A stretch of 64,000 nucleotides of DNA from Sphingomonas sp. PP-F2F-A104-K0414 (GCF_004340945.1 NZ_SLYD01000002.1:496001-560000), one strand, 5' to 3'; positions 8,718 to 17,942 are shown, counted from the stretch's first letter. Notes: generated by a model from the sequence alone, not told the origin. Numbers and translations are program-made.

Positions 8718-11700
8718 TCACTCGGCGGGTTGCGTGCCGTCACCGTGATCGCGGCCGTGGCCGAGCTTGCCGGTCGCGGGTCCGAGCAGCGGACCCGGAT
8801 TGGGCCCGGCGATCCCGATCACCTCGTCGCCATTGTCGCCCGGACGATAGGTGAGCAGGCGGCGACCAAGCCGCGGCCCGACATAGCGCTCGATCCCGAC
8901 CGCAAGGCTGAACGCCGCGGGGATGATCAGCAGCGTCAGCATCGTCGACAGCGCGAGGCCGCCGATCACGACCGTCCCCATCGGCGCGCGCGACGACGAA
9001 TCGCCGCTGAGCGACAGCGCGGTCGGCACCATGCCCGCGACCATCGCGACCGTGGTCATCACGATCGGCTGCGCGCGCTTGTGCCCGGCATCGATGATCG
9101 CGGTGAAGGCGTCGACGCCCTTGCTCATCTCGTCGAGCGCGAAGTCGATCAGCAGGATCGAGTTCTTGGCGACGATCCCGAGCAGCATCAGCAGGCCGAT
9201 ATACACCGGCAGCGACAGCGGCTGGCCGGTCGCCCACAGCGCCAGCAACCCGCCGAGCGGCGCGAGCAGCAACGACCCCATGTTGACGAACGGCGGCAAC
9301 ACGCGGCGATACAGCAGCACCAGCACCGCGAACACGAGGAAGGTGCCCGCGATCACCGCGGTGATGAAGTTGGTGATCATCTCCGCCTGCCACTTGCTCT
9401 GGCCGAGCGTGAGTTCGCTGACGCCGACTGGCAGGTTCTTCATCGACGACAGCGCGTGAACCTGCTTCATCGCGTCCGAGATCACCACGCCGGGCGCGAG
9501 ATCGGCGCCGAGCGTTATCTGGCGCTGCTGGTTGACGCGGTCTATCTTGGTCGGACCCGAGCCGAGGCCGATATCCGCGACCAGGTTGAGCGGCACCGAG
9601 CCACCCGACGCGGTCGACACGGGCAGGTTCTGGATCGTCGACAGGCTGGTCCGCGCCGACTGATCGAGCGCGACGCGGATCGGGATCTGGCGATCGGAGA
9701 GCGAGAAGCGCGCCGAATTCTGGTCGATATCGCCGAGCGTCGCGATCCGGATCGCCGACGACAGCGCCTGCGTGGTCACGCCGAGATTGGCGGCGAGATC
9801 GAAGCGCGGGCGGATGACGATTTCCGGGCGCTGCATGCCGCCCGACACGCGCGGTGCGGTCAGCGATTTCAGCGAACCCATCTCGGCGACGATCTTGTCC
9901 GCCGCCTGTTGCAGCTTGGCGGGATCGCTGCCGCCGAGCACGACGGTCACGTCGCGACCGCTGCTGCCCCAGCCCGATTGCGAGCGGAACGACACGCGCG
10001 CATCGGGGATCGCGGTGAGCTGTGGCGCCATCCGGCGTTCGAACTCGACCGAGGTCTCCTTGCGATCGGGGCGAAGATTGGCGGTCACCGAACCACTGCC
10101 AACTCTGGTCCGCGCATAGACCGTCGTTACCTCGGGCTGCCGGCGGAGGATCTCGCTGACGCGCGCGACCACCGCATCGGTCTGCGCGAGCGTGGTGCCC
10201 GGCACCATCTCGATCTGCGCGGACGAATCATCCTCATCGCGGGTCGGCTGGAACTGCGAGGGGATGACGGTGAACATGAACAGCGTCAGCGCGAAGGCGA
10301 GCACGCCCGCACCGATCGCCCACATCCGGTGATCCATTACGCGGTTGAACATTTTCCGCATGCCACCGCGGGCGCGCCACGCCGCCGCCTTGTCGCTGTT
10401 AAGCGTCCAGTGGAGCGTGCGGACATACCAGTCCATGATCCGGCCCTCGCCGTGGCTGGCATGGCCGAACGATTTCAGGAAATACGCGGCGATCATCGGC
10501 GTCACGAGCCGCGCGACCGCGAGGCTCATCAGCACGGCTGCGACCACGGTCAGGCCGAAATTCTTGAAGAACTGCCCGGCGATACCCGGCATCAGCGCGA
10601 CCGGCAGGAACACTGCGACGATCGCCATCGTCGTCGCCAGCACCGCGAGACCGATCTCGTCGGCGGCGTCGATCGAGGCCTGATAGGCGGATTTGCCCAT
10701 CCGCATGTGCCGGACGATGTTCTCGATCTCGACGATCGCGTCATCGACCAGCACGCCCGCGACCAGGCTGAGCGCGAGCAGCGTCATGCCGTTCAGGTCG
10801 AAGCCGAGCAGGTCCATGAACCAGAAGGCGGGGATCGCCGACAGCGGGATCGCCAGCGCCGAGATCGCGGTCGCGCGCCAGTCGCGCAGGAAGATGAAGA
10901 CGACGATGACGGCAAGGATCGCGCCCTCGATCATGGCATGGATCGCGCTCTCATACTGCGCTTCGGTATAGTCGGTGCTGGTGTAGCGCTGGACGAACTT
11001 GACCGAGGGATTGCGCTTTTCGAGCGCACGCAGCTTCTCGACCGCGGCGTGATAGACGGTGACGTCGGACGCGCCCTTGGCCCGCTGGAAATCGAAGGTG
11101 ATCGCCTGGCGTCCATCGACGGTCGCGCGGCTGCGCTGCTCGGCATAGAGATCGCGGACCTGCGCGATGTCGGCCAGGCGCACGGTACGGCCATTGCCGA
11201 CGTTGATCTGGGTCTGGCCGAGATCGGCGGCGTCGCGCGCATTGCCAAGCACGCGGATCGACTGTTCGGAGCCGGCGATCTCGGCACGACCACCCGCCGC
11301 GTTCAGGTTCACCTGACGCAACTGCAAATTGACCTGGCTTGCGGTCAGTCCCTGGCTCTGAAGCTTGAGCGGATCGAGGATGACGCGGATCTCTCGACTG
11401 ACGCCGCCGTTGCGGCTGATCGTCGCCATGCCGGGAATCGACAGCAGATCCTTGGTGACGGTGTCGTCGATGTACCAGGACAGCTGTTCGACGGTCATGT
11501 CGGTGGTGATCGCCGCGAAGCTCGCGACGTCGTTGCCGCTGGTGTTCGCGCGGTACACCTGCGGCTCGAGGATCCCGTCGGGCAGGTCGCTGCGGATCTG
11601 CGCGATCGCATCGCGCACGTCGTTGACCGCGCGGTCGATCGGCGTGCCGATGGTGAGCTGGATCACCGTTTCCGAATTGCCTTCGGTAACGGTCGAGTTA

Positions 11701-11948
11701 ATTTCGTCGATGCCCTGAAGCGAGCGCACGGCCGCCTCGACGCGTTGCGTGACCTGCGTCTCCATCTCGGTCGGCGCGGCGCCCGGTTGGTTGACGACGA
11801 CGACCGCGATCGGGAAATCGATGTCGGGATCGCGGTTCACGTCCATCCGCATGAAGCTGACGACGCCCGCAAGCATCAGGGCCAGGAACAGGACGATCGG
11901 CGGAACCGGGTTGCGGATCGACCAGGCCGAGATGTTGCGGAAGTTCAT
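8718..11948 (-). CDS. efflux RND transporter permease subunit (AcrB/HAE1 type)
   Basis: A 1076-residue inner-membrane proton-driven drug exporter. It starts MNFRNISAWSIRNP, with the first helix at about 14-32 and large periplasmic loops after TM1 and TM7. The TM4 proton-relay motif LSLVAGVLVDDAIVEIENI carries the adjacent aspartates, and the family motif GNDVASFA and repeated GIVAKNSILLIDFA (TM10) are present. The length fits the family. The adaptor gene lies immediately upstream (4 bp). No TetR or MarR regulator and no outer-membrane channel gene are adjacent, so a TolC-type channel must come from elsewhere. The substrate is unknown. Confidence 0.95.
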   Translation of the reverse strand: MNFRNISAWSIRNPVPPIVLFLALMLAGVVSFMRMDVNRDPDIDFPIAVVVVNQPGAAPTEMETQVTQRVEAAVRSLQGIDEINSTVTEGNSETVIQLTIGTPIDRAVNDVRDAIAQIRSDLPDGILEPQVYRANTSGNDVASFAAITTDMTVEQLSWYIDDTVTKDLLSIPGMATISRNGGVSREIRVILDPLKLQSQGLTASQVNLQLRQVNLNAAGGRAEIAGSEQSIRVLGNARDAADLGQTQINVGNGRTVRLADIAQVRDLYAEQRSRATVDGRQAITFDFQRAKGASDVTVYHAAVEKLRALEKRNPSVKFVQRYTSTDYTEAQYESAIHAMIEGAILAVIVVFIFLRDWRATAISALAIPLSAIPAFWFMDLLGFDLNGMTLLALSLVAGVLVDDAIVEIENIVRHMRMGKSAYQASIDAADEIGLAVLATTMAIVAVFLPVALMPGIAGQFFKNFGLTVVAAVLMSLAVARLVTPMIAAYFLKSFGHASHGEGRIMDWYVRTLHWTLNSDKAAAWRARGGMRKMFNRVMDHRMWAIGAGVLAFALTLFMFTVIPSQFQPTRDEDDSSAQIEMVPGTTLAQTDAVVARVSEILRRQPEVTTVYARTRVGSGSVTANLRPDRKETSVEFERRMAPQLTAIPDARVSFRSQSGWGSSGRDVTVVLGGSDPAKLQQAADKIVAEMGSLKSLTAPRVSGGMQRPEIVIRPRFDLAANLGVTTQALSSAIRIATLGDIDQNSARFSLSDRQIPIRVALDQSARTSLSTIQNLPVSTASGGSVPLNLVADIGLGSGPTKIDRVNQQRQITLGADLAPGVVISDAMKQVHALSSMKNLPVGVSELTLGQSKWQAEMITNFITAVIAGTFLVFAVLVLLYRRVLPPFVNMGSLLLAPLGGLLALWATGQPLSLPVYIGLLMLLGIVAKNSILLIDFALDEMSKGVDAFTAIIDAGHKRAQPIVMTTVAMVAGMVPTALSLSGDSSSRAPMGTVVIGGLALSTMLTLLIIPAAFSLAVGIERYVGPRLGRRLLTYRPGDNGDEVIGIAGPNPGPLLGPATGKLGHGRDHGDGTQPAE

Positions 11949-11952
11949 GAGC

Positions 11953-13131
11953 TCAGCTCGCCTTCTTGGTGATCGGCTTGACCGTCTGTCCGGGTGCGAG
12001 GAAGCCGCCCGCGGACTGTACGACGCGCTCCGAGCCGTCGAGTCCTCCGACGATCGTCACGCCGGCGTCGGACACCTGGCCGATCTTCACGTTACGCCGG
12101 ACGATCTTGTCGCCCGGGCCGACGATATAGACGTAATTGCCCTTCTCGTCGCTTTGCAGCGCGGAATCGGGAAGCAAAGGCGCCTGCGTCACGCCGCCGA
12201 CGATGGTCGCGGCGGCGAACCCGCCGGGGCGCAGGGCCGGATCATATTTGACCGCGATGCGCGCGATGCCCTGGCGGGTCTGCGGATCGATGACGGGCGA
12301 TACCTGCCATACTTCGCCGGGATAGCCCTGCGTGGTGCCGACCGGCACGACGGTGGCGCGCGCGCCGACATGCAGCCCGGTCAGATCGGCTTCGCTCAAC
12401 TGTGCGCGCATCTCCATCTGGCCGCCCATCGCCATGCGGAACAGGACGCCGGCCGATGGCCCGACGATCTGGCCAGCCTCGACGCCGCGAGTCAGCACGA
12501 GTCCAGCGGCAGGCGCGCGGATATCGAGCCGGCCATTGCGTGCACGCGCCTCGCCGAGCGTCGCCTGCGCCACCTTCACGCGCGCCGCCGCAGCATCGCG
12601 CGTCGCCGCCTTGCGCTGGAGATCGGCCTTCGAGATGAAGCCGCGATCGACCAACTGCTTGGCGCGATCGAGTTCGGCCTGCGCGATCGTCTCGTCCGAG
12701 CGCGCGACGCTGACCGAAGCGGCGAGCGACGCCGCGGTCTCGGTCTGGACCGAGCGATCGACCGTCGCCAGCACCTGCCCTGCGGCAACCCAGGTGCCGG
12801 GTTCGACCAGCACGCGCGTGATCATCCCGCCCTCGCCCGCGACGCCGACCGGCATCTCGCGTCGCGCCGCCAGCGTACCCGTTGCCGAGATCGTCCGATC
12901 GACCGACTGGCGCCCCGGCACCACCACCGACACGGTCGGCAGCTGCGATCCGGGCGCTGCGGCCGCGGCGTCCTTCTTGCCGGACTTGAAGGCATAGACC
13001 CCGGCGACGATCGCCAGCACCACGAGAACAGCGATGATGATGTTGCGACGGCGGTGCGAGGGAGCGCTATAATCCGGCAACGCCAGATGCTCTTCGCTCT
13101 CGTTACCGACCATCTTCGTCTCGTAATTCAT
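11953..13131 (-). CDS. efflux RND transporter periplasmic adaptor subunit
   Basis: Membrane-fusion protein of about 392 residues linking the RND permease to an outer-membrane channel. It has a short cytoplasmic N-terminus, one membrane helix (IIIAVLVVLAIVAGVYAF), then a split lipoyl/barrel-sandwich domain (MPVGVAGEGGMITRVLVEPGTW and DIRAPAAGLVLTRGVEAGQIV) around a coiled-coil hairpin, then a beta-barrel domain. The ATG at 13131 fits the family start; an in-frame ATG at 13179 would add 16 residues. It is the first gene of the two-gene operon, whose promoter must lie in 13132-13359, shared divergently with the SIMPL gene. Confidence 0.93.
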   Translation of the reverse strand: MNYETKMVGNESEEHLALPDYSAPSHRRRNIIIAVLVVLAIVAGVYAFKSGKKDAAAAAPGSQLPTVSVVVPGRQSVDRTISATGTLAARREMPVGVAGEGGMITRVLVEPGTWVAAGQVLATVDRSVQTETAASLAASVSVARSDETIAQAELDRAKQLVDRGFISKADLQRKAATRDAAAARVKVAQATLGEARARNGRLDIRAPAAGLVLTRGVEAGQIVGPSAGVLFRMAMGGQMEMRAQLSEADLTGLHVGARATVVPVGTTQGYPGEVWQVSPVIDPQTRQGIARIAVKYDPALRPGGFAAATIVGGVTQAPLLPDSALQSDEKGNYVYIVGPGDKIVRRNVKIGQVSDAGVTIVGGLDGSERVVQSAGGFLAPGQTVKPITKKAS

Positions 13132-13359
13132 GCGCGCCACAATCCCACTTTCGACCGGTCTTGCCTCGACCCGCACCATCGCTCATACGCTGTGTTATCT
13201 GAATAAGTCACCGTGCTCAAGTCTTTCGACGAGCGCCGGTCACAGACATGCTTCGATTTCGATCTATCCGCAATGCGCTTTGGCAGCTTGGAAAGACGTT
13301 CAGCTTGCGTTGAACCGTTCCGGGCGACACGCAGACCGAGTTCCACGGGAGAGACCATC

Positions 13360-14100
13360 ATGAAGACCGCATCGTTCCTGACCGCCCTGGCTGGCGTCGC
13401 CGCGATCCTGCCTGCCGCCGGCGCAATCGCCCAGACGGCGCCGACCACGGTCGAGCCGATGGTGCCCGCCGCCGGCACCGTGCTGGACGTGTCTGCCGAG
13501 GGGCGGACGACGCGCGTTCCCGATCTCGCGACGATTCGTGCAGGCGTGGTCTCGCAGTCGCCGACCGCCGCCGCCGCACTCACTGATAATGCGCAGCGGA
13601 TGACGAAGGTGCTGGACGCGCTCAAGCGCGCCGGCGTGGCGCCGCGCGATATCGCGACCTCGTCGGTGCAGCTCTCGCCGCAATATCGCTATGCCGACAA
13701 CCAGCCGCCGGTCATCACCGGCTACCAGGCGACCAACACCGTTTCGATCCGCTTTCGCGACGTCGCCAAGTCCGGCACGATCCTCGATGCGCTGGTGGCG
13801 CAGGGCGCGAACCAGATCGACGGGCCGAACCTGTCGATCGACAAGCCCGAGGCGGCGCTCGACGAGGCGCGGGCCGACGCGATCGCGCAGGCCAAGCGCC
13901 GCGCGGATCTCTACGCGAAGGCAGCCGGGTTGCGGGTGGCGCGGATCGTATCGATCGCCGAATCGGGGCAGGACACCGGTGGCTCGCCGCAACCGATGAT
14001 GGCGATGATGCGTGGCGCTATGGCCAAGGACAGCACGCAGATCGCGCCCGGCGAAAAGGACGTGACGGTGACACTGTCGGTGCGGTTCCTGCTGAACTGA
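13360..14100 (+). CDS. SIMPL domain-containing periplasmic protein (DUF541)
   Basis: A 246-residue exported protein of the YggE/SIMPL family, linked in other bacteria to oxidative stress and membrane stress, with no defined reaction. The signal peptide is MKTASFLTALAGVAAILPAAG with cleavage near AIAQTA. The domain shows VLDVSAEGRTTRVPDLATI, the duplicated fold and a C-terminal strand (DVTVTLSVRFLLN). GGGAGAGACC just before the ATG at 13360 fixes the start; an upstream in-frame ATG at 13213 would destroy the signal peptide. It is divergent from the RND efflux operon. Confidence 0.9.
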   Translation: MKTASFLTALAGVAAILPAAGAIAQTAPTTVEPMVPAAGTVLDVSAEGRTTRVPDLATIRAGVVSQSPTAAAALTDNAQRMTKVLDALKRAGVAPRDIATSSVQLSPQYRYADNQPPVITGYQATNTVSIRFRDVAKSGTILDALVAQGANQIDGPNLSIDKPEAALDEARADAIAQAKRRADLYAKAAGLRVARIVSIAESGQDTGGSPQPMMAMMRGAMAKDSTQIAPGEKDVTVTLSVRFLLN

Positions 14101-14109
14101 CCTTTCAAC

Positions 14110-14235
14110 GATCCTCCCCCGCCAGGGGGAGGTGGCTGGCGCTTGCCAGACGGAGGGGGAGGAAAGGGAAACGACTGTTCCGCATCCTCCCCCTCCGTCA
14201 CCTTCGGCGACACCTCCCCCTGGCGGGGGAGGATC
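14110..14235. repeat. palindromic intergenic repeat, family A copy 2
   Basis: The left arm starts GATCCTCCCCCGCCAGGGGG and the complementary right arm ends GGGGGAGGATC; inner arms carry TGGC/GCCA and CGGAGGGGGAGG/CCTCCCCCTCCG. It sits 9 bp after the SIMPL stop. It is related to the copies at 2142 and 27206 but has CCAGG in place of CAAGG in the arm centre. Confidence 0.85.
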
Positions 14236-14267
14236 GCAAGGGAGATGCGGCAAACAACGCACGCACG

Positions 14268-14302
14268 AAAAAGGGCCGCCCGGTTGCCCGGACGGCCCTT
14301 TT
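14268..14302. terminator. bidirectional rho-independent terminator
   Basis: A-run, then stem GGGCCGCCCGG / CCGGACGGCCC (one C-A mismatch) with a 4-base loop, then TTTT. It is placed between the convergent SIMPL and GlsB genes and can stop both. Confidence 0.85.
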
Positions 14303-14325
14303 ACTTCGCGTGACGATGCGAACTC

Positions 14326-14583
14326 TTAGCGGACGCTACCGCGACGCACGAGGTTCACGATCGCGAGCAGGACAACCGCACCCAGCAGCGAGACCAGGAA
14401 CGAGGTCAGCGTCAGCGGTGCGTTGTTGATCGAACCACCCGACAGGACCAGGCCGCCGATGAAGGCGCCGACGATGCCGACGACGATGTTCAGGAAAATG
14501 CCCTGCTGCGCGTCGGTGCGCATGATCATGCTAGCGATCCAGCCGATGACGCCGCCGATGATCAGCCAAAGAATGAGACCCAT
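14326..14583 (-). CDS. GlsB/YeaQ/YmgE family stress-response membrane protein
   Basis: An 85-residue inner-membrane protein with three hydrophobic segments (LILWLIIGGVIGWIASMIM, IFLNIVVGIVGAFIGGLVL, LTSFLVSLLGAVVLLAIVNL), the standard layout of the transglycosylase-associated/GlsB family. The biochemical role is unknown; members are usually induced in the general stress response or acid stress. A GGAAC-N17-CGTC site 45-70 bp upstream (14628-14653) fits an EcfG-type promoter and agrees with that. GGAGGGAAAATATC precedes the ATG. Confidence 0.9.
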   Translation of the reverse strand: MGLILWLIIGGVIGWIASMIMRTDAQQGIFLNIVVGIVGAFIGGLVLSGGSINNAPLTLTSFLVSLLGAVVLLAIVNLVRRGSVR

Positions 14584-14627
14584 GATATTTTCCCTCCGTT
14601 GAACCCGTATCCGGGCGATGGCGGAAA

Positions 14628-14653
14628 GACGAGCGAGCGGCGTTTTTTGTTCC
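14628..14653 (-). promoter_or_regulatory. candidate EcfG-type promoter of the GlsB gene
   Basis: On the minus strand GGAAC (14653-14649) is followed after 17 bases by CGTC (14631-14628), close to the alphaproteobacterial general-stress sigma consensus GGAAC-N16/17-CGTT (last base differs). It is correctly placed about 45 bp before the start codon. Confidence 0.5.
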
Positions 14654-14676
14654 GCCCGCGTTTTGAGTTTTAGCCC

Positions 14677-14976
14677 TCAATACTTTTGTTGGCGCTCGTA
14701 CAACGACTTATAGTGCTGGATCCGCGTAACCCGGAGACCCGGCATGCCCGACCGGTCGATCGCGCGCTGCCAACTGGCGAACTCCTCGACCGTGAGACCA
14801 TAACGGGCGCAGACATCGTCGACGCTGAGCAACCCGCCATTCACCGCCGCGACCACTTCGGCCTTGCGACGCACTACCCACCGCGTGGTGCTGGGCGGCG
14901 GCAGGGTATCCAGCGTCAGTTGCTCGCCCAATGGGCCAATGACCTTGCCGGGACGGATTTTCTGGTTCTCGATCAT
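14677..14976 (-). CDS. sciP: DUF1153 protein, CtrA inhibitor SciP
   Basis: A 99-residue DNA-binding protein. In Caulobacter SciP (DUF1153) blocks CtrA-activated transcription by contacting CtrA and DNA, helping time cell-cycle and flagellar genes. The family block is clear: an N-terminal VIGPLGEQLTLDTLPPP, then TRWVVRRKAEVVAAVNGGLL and the helix-turn-helix CARYGLTVEEFASWQRAIDRSG. AGAGG seven bases before the ATG supports the start. It is a single gene on the minus strand, with no CtrA or GANTC site that I could spot upstream. Confidence 0.9.
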   Translation of the reverse strand: MIENQKIRPGKVIGPLGEQLTLDTLPPPSTTRWVVRRKAEVVAAVNGGLLSVDDVCARYGLTVEEFASWQRAIDRSGMPGLRVTRIQHYKSLYERQQKY

Positions 14977-15079
14977 TTGAAACCTCTGATCGGGGCGGGG
15001 GGCCCCCTATCGATACGCACGCACGACACATAGTCGCAGGATTTGAAGATCGGCTGAAACGCCGGGGTAAACAGCATCT

Positions 15080-15379
15080 TCACTCGTCCTTCCACCGGGT
15101 TAAGGCCGCTGCCATCGGCCCGTTGAACGCACCGTGAAGCGGCGCGAACAGTTTTGGGTCGACCGTCGTTCGCGCGAAGCTGGCCTGCACCACCGCAGTC
15201 GGGCTCGCTGCCTGGCGGGCGGCGATCCCGACGATCAGCACCGCAAGGTCACCCGGAAGTACGGTGACCTCTGCGTCGCGATCGAAACGGGGAAAACTCA
15301 GGTCCAACGGGATACTCGCGCTTACTCTTGGGATGCCCGGTTTAGCGCGAGGGGGTGAAGGGACCGTAAAACTCGACAA
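15080..15379 (-). CDS. small hypothetical protein, uncertain start
   Basis: An open frame of up to 99 codons with GC-rich third positions typical of real genes here, especially over its last 65 codons (for example LPGDLAVLIVGIAARQAAS and APLHGAFNGPMAAALTRW). No ATG exists in the N-terminal half; the frame as drawn begins with TTG at 15379, and a TTG within SIPLDLS is another option. No family is recognised and no signal peptide is seen. The stretch 14977-15502 contains nothing else I can name; if this gene is false, that stretch is non-coding. It is divergent from mnmA. Confidence 0.35.
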   Translation of the reverse strand: MSSFTVPSPPRAKPGIPRVSASIPLDLSFPRFDRDAEVTVLPGDLAVLIVGIAARQAASPTAVVQASFARTTVDPKLFAPLHGAFNGPMAAALTRWKDE

Positions 15380-15502
15380 AAAAGTTCGTGGACTTGTTGC
15401 CTTTTTGCAATCGTCGGTCGCGTTTTTCCGTCAACTCGTCCTGATATACGTTAACCGCTGCATCTTTTTGCAACCGCGCGCCGTCGCGCTTATGTGGTGA
15501 CC

Positions 15503-16624
15503 ATGGATCAGACCGATTTTCAGCTCGGGCCCCCTGCCGGTGCAGGCGCGGCCGGAAAGCGCATCGTCGTGGCGATGTCCGGTGGCGTCGACAGCTCGGT
15601 CGTCGCCGCGCTCGCGCATGCCACGGGCGCCGAGACGATCGGCGTGACGTTGCAGCTCTACGACCACGGCGAGGCGGTCGGCCGTGCAGGCTCGTGCTGC
15701 GCCGGTCGCGACATCCGCGACGCGCGCGCGGTGTGCGACCGACTCGGCATCGCGCATTACGTGTTCGACCATGAGACCAGTTTCCGCGAGCAGGTGGTCG
15801 ACAAGTTCGCCGACGAATATCTCGCGGGCCGGACGCCGATCCCGTGCGTCCAGTGCAACATGGGTCCGAAGTTCACCGATCTGTTGAAGCTCGCGCGCGA
15901 TCTCGGTGCGGATTGCCTGGCGACCGGGCATTATGTCCGCCGAGTCGAGGGCACGCACGGCGCCGAGCTTCACCGCGGGGCGGATCCGGCGCGCGACCAG
16001 AGCTATTTCCTGTTCGCGACCACGCAGAGCCAGCTCGACTATCTGCGCTTTCCGCTCGGCGGCCTGCCCAAGGCGCGGGTGCGCGAGATCGCGGCGGAAC
16101 TCGGGCTCGGCGTCGCGGCCAAGCCGGACAGCCAGGATATCTGCTTCGTCCCCGATGGCGATTATGCCGGGCTGGTGAAGAAGCTGCGGCCCGAGGCGGC
16201 GGAGACGGCGGGCGATATCGTCGATCTCGGCGGGGCCAAGCTCGGCGAGCATCGCGGGCTGATCCACTTCACGGTGGGACAGCGTCGCGGGCTGGAGATC
16301 GGCGGCAGTCCCGAGCCGCTCTATGTCGTCCGCGTCGAACCCGCCACGAAGCGCGTCGTCGTCGGCCCCCGTCGCGCACTCGCGGTCGAGGCGGCGCGGA
16401 TGACCGACATCAACTGGCTCGGCGGCGACTTCACCGGACCGCTGACCGCCAAGGTCCGGTCGATGGCCAAGCCCGTCCCCGCCCGCCTGATCGGCGACCG
16501 CGTGGTGTTTGACGCACCCGAATACGGCGTCGCGCCAGGGCAGGCGGCGGTACTCTATGCAGGCGAGCGCGTGCTCGGCGGCGGCTGGATCGCGGACACC
16601 GAGGCGGCACTGGTCGCCGCCTGA
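15503..16624 (+). CDS. mnmA: tRNA 2-thiouridine(34) synthase MnmA
   Basis: A cytoplasmic enzyme of 373 residues that puts sulfur on uridine 34 of tRNA-Lys, -Glu and -Gln after adenylation by ATP. It carries the PP-loop SGGVDSS (residues 26-32), the catalytic cysteine in PCVQCN (Cys118), the second active-site cysteine in [10 protein letters not shown] (Cys214), and the C-terminal barrel with FTVGQRRGL. The ATG at 15503 is preferred; GTG codons at 15494 and 15497 are also in frame. A small UvrB/UvrC-motif gene follows 36 bp downstream, a neighbour often seen in sphingomonads. Confidence 0.95.
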   Translation: MDQTDFQLGPPAGAGAAGKRIVVAMSGGVDSSVVAALAHATGAETIGVTLQLYDHGEAVGRAGSCCAGRDIRDARAVCDRLGIAHYVFDHETSFREQVVDKFADEYLAGRTPIPCVQCNMGPKFTDLLKLARDLGADCLATGHYVRRVEGTHGAELHRGADPARDQSYFLFATTQSQLDYLRFPLGGLPKARVREIAAELGLGVAAKPDSQDICFVPDGDYAGLVKKLRPEAAETAGDIVDLGGAKLGEHRGLIHFTVGQRRGLEIGGSPEPLYVVRVEPATKRVVVGPRRALAVEAARMTDINWLGGDFTGPLTAKVRSMAKPVPARLIGDRVVFDAPEYGVAPGQAAVLYAGERVLGGGWIADTEAALVAA

Positions 16625-16660
16625 CGCGTGCCCTTTGCGGGCTTGGTGCGTTGAGGCGGC

Positions 16661-16909
16661 ATGGATATCGAAACCTTGCGCCGCCAGATGGAAGCCGCCG
16701 CCGCCGCGATGGACTTCGAAACCGCGAGCCGGCTGCGCGATGAGATTAGTGTACTGCGCGGTGGCGGCGAGGTCGCGGACACGGCTGGGCTGACCCGCCA
16801 ACAGCCGGGCGCGATGGGCCTCGGCACCAGCCAGCAGCGCATGACTCCACCGCCGGGCTGGGTGAAACCGAAAAAGCCCGATCCGATGACCAAGGGGCGG
16901 AAGCGGTAG
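16661..16909 (+). CDS. UvrB/UvrC motif-containing small protein
   Basis: An 82-residue protein made of one UVR motif (residues about 1-35: ETLRRQMEAAAAAMDFETA, then RLRDEI) and a basic, proline-rich tail ending KPDPMTKGRKR. In UvrB and UvrC this helical hairpin mediates their contact; in small stand-alone proteins it is probably a dimerisation or protein-contact element. GAGG six bases before the ATG supports the start. It is likely co-transcribed with mnmA. The function is unknown. Confidence 0.85.
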   Translation: MDIETLRRQMEAAAAAMDFETASRLRDEISVLRGGGEVADTAGLTRQQPGAMGLGTSQQRMTPPPGWVKPKKPDPMTKGRKR

Positions 16910-16970
16910 GGAACGGAACGGAACGGAAGAAGTAGAAGTCCCCACCCCCACCACATCGCCATCCCAGCCC

Positions 16971-17085
16971 CGTCATCCCTCAACCCCGTCATCCCCACCC
17001 CGTCATCCCAGCGAAAGCTGGGATATCAGCATGGGACTCCCGTCATCTGCCCCGTGGGAGACCCCAGCTTTCGCTGGGGTGACGG
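16971..17085. repeat. palindromic repeat family C copy 1, with tandem half sites
   Basis: Three CGTCATCCC units (16971, 16987, 17001) lead into a full inverted repeat 17001-17085 whose arms are CGTCATCCCAGCGAAAGCTG and the complement ACCCCAGCTTTCGCTGGGGT. The region 16910-17150 between the convergent genes consists of this repeat and simple C-rich sequence. Confidence 0.85.
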
Positions 17086-17150
17086 ATGGAAGCGGGTGAC
17101 GGATGAAGGCGGGTGACAGCTCCCGCGGATGAGCTAGGCAATAGGCACCG

Positions 17151-17942
17151 TTACGGAAGCAGGAAAGTCCCCTCGATAGTCGTCACGCACGACCCGCCGA
17201 GCACCACCCGGTCCCCCGCCAACCGGCACGTCAGCTTCCCGCCCCGCGCACTCGCCTGATACGCGGTAAAGCTGTCCCCCAGCGTAGGCGCCCAATACGG
17301 CACCATCACCGCGTGCGCCGAACCCGTCACCGGATCCTCGTTGATTGCGTAGTACGGCGTAAACACGCGGCTCACGATGTCGGTCGCCTCCCCCCGCGCA
17401 GCGACGATCGCGACGATCGGAAATTTCGCCAGCGCCGCGAAGTCCGGCTTCAGATCGCGCACCACGGCCTCGTTCTCGACGATGACAAGCGCATAGCCCT
17501 TCTCGTGCCACAACGTCTCGACCGGCGACTCGACGGTCAACGCCGCGACGATCTCCGGAATCGCCTTCGGACTAGGCCCCCATGCCGGCAGCTCCAGCGT
17601 ATACCCGCTATCCGCCCGCGCGACCTCAAGCATCCCCGCCTGCCGCGTCCGGAACCGCACCCGATCAAGTGCGGTATCCGATGACAACACGAAATGCCCG
17701 CTCGCCAACGTCGCATGGCCGCACAGCGCGACCTCCGCGCCCGGCGTAAACCAGCGCAGGTCGAAATCGACGCCCTCGCCGTCCGACGCAACGATGAACG
17801 CCGTCTCGCTCAGGTTGTTCTCCTGCGCGATGTCGAGCAGCACGGCGTCGTCGAGCCATGCCGCCAGCGGCATCACCGCCGCCTGGTTGCCGCCGAACGG
17901 CGTGTCGGAAAACGCATCGATCTGCGCGAACGGTATTCTCAT
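17151..17942 (-). CDS. PhzF family isomerase
   Basis: A 263-residue member of the PhzF/diaminopimelate-epimerase fold. The catalytic glutamate lies in NNLSETAF (about residue 46) and the start IDAFSDTPFGGNQAAVM and ALCGHATLASGHF are typical. In phenazine producers PhzF isomerises trans-2,3-dihydro-3-hydroxyanthranilate. No other phenazine genes are here, so this is probably a general isomerase of unknown substrate. It is separated by 39 bp from the upstream cation transporter and may share its transcript. Confidence 0.9.
   Translation of the reverse strand: MRIPFAQIDAFSDTPFGGNQAAVMPLAAWLDDAVLLDIAQENNLSETAFIVASDGEGVDFDLRWFTPGAEVALCGHATLASGHFVLSSDTALDRVRFRTRQAGMLEVARADSGYTLELPAWGPSPKAIPEIVAALTVESPVETLWHEKGYALVIVENEAVVRDLKPDFAALAKFPIVAIVAARGEATDIVSRVFTPYYAINEDPVTGSAHAVMVPYWAPTLGDSFTAYQASARGGKLTCRLAGDRVVLGGSCVTTIEGTFLLP

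Noticed and set aside
8658..11972. 1104-codon open frame on the plus strand opposite the RND permease
   Set aside because: It is antisense to an unmistakable RND permease. Its composition (Arg/Asp/His-rich) is the usual mirror frame in GC-rich DNA, and no domain is recognisable.
13213..13359. N-terminal extension of the SIMPL protein from an ATG at 13213
   Set aside because: It would place 49 non-conserved residues before a clear signal peptide; the ATG at 13360 has GGGAGAG upstream.
16910..17150. Possible CRISPR-like or satellite array from repeated CGTCATCCC units
   Set aside because: Only three short units, irregularly spaced and part of a palindromic repeat; no spacers and no cas genes.
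17151..17942. Phenazine biosynthesis gene
   Set aside because: PhzF-fold proteins are widespread and no other phz gene is present, so a phenazine pathway is not supported.
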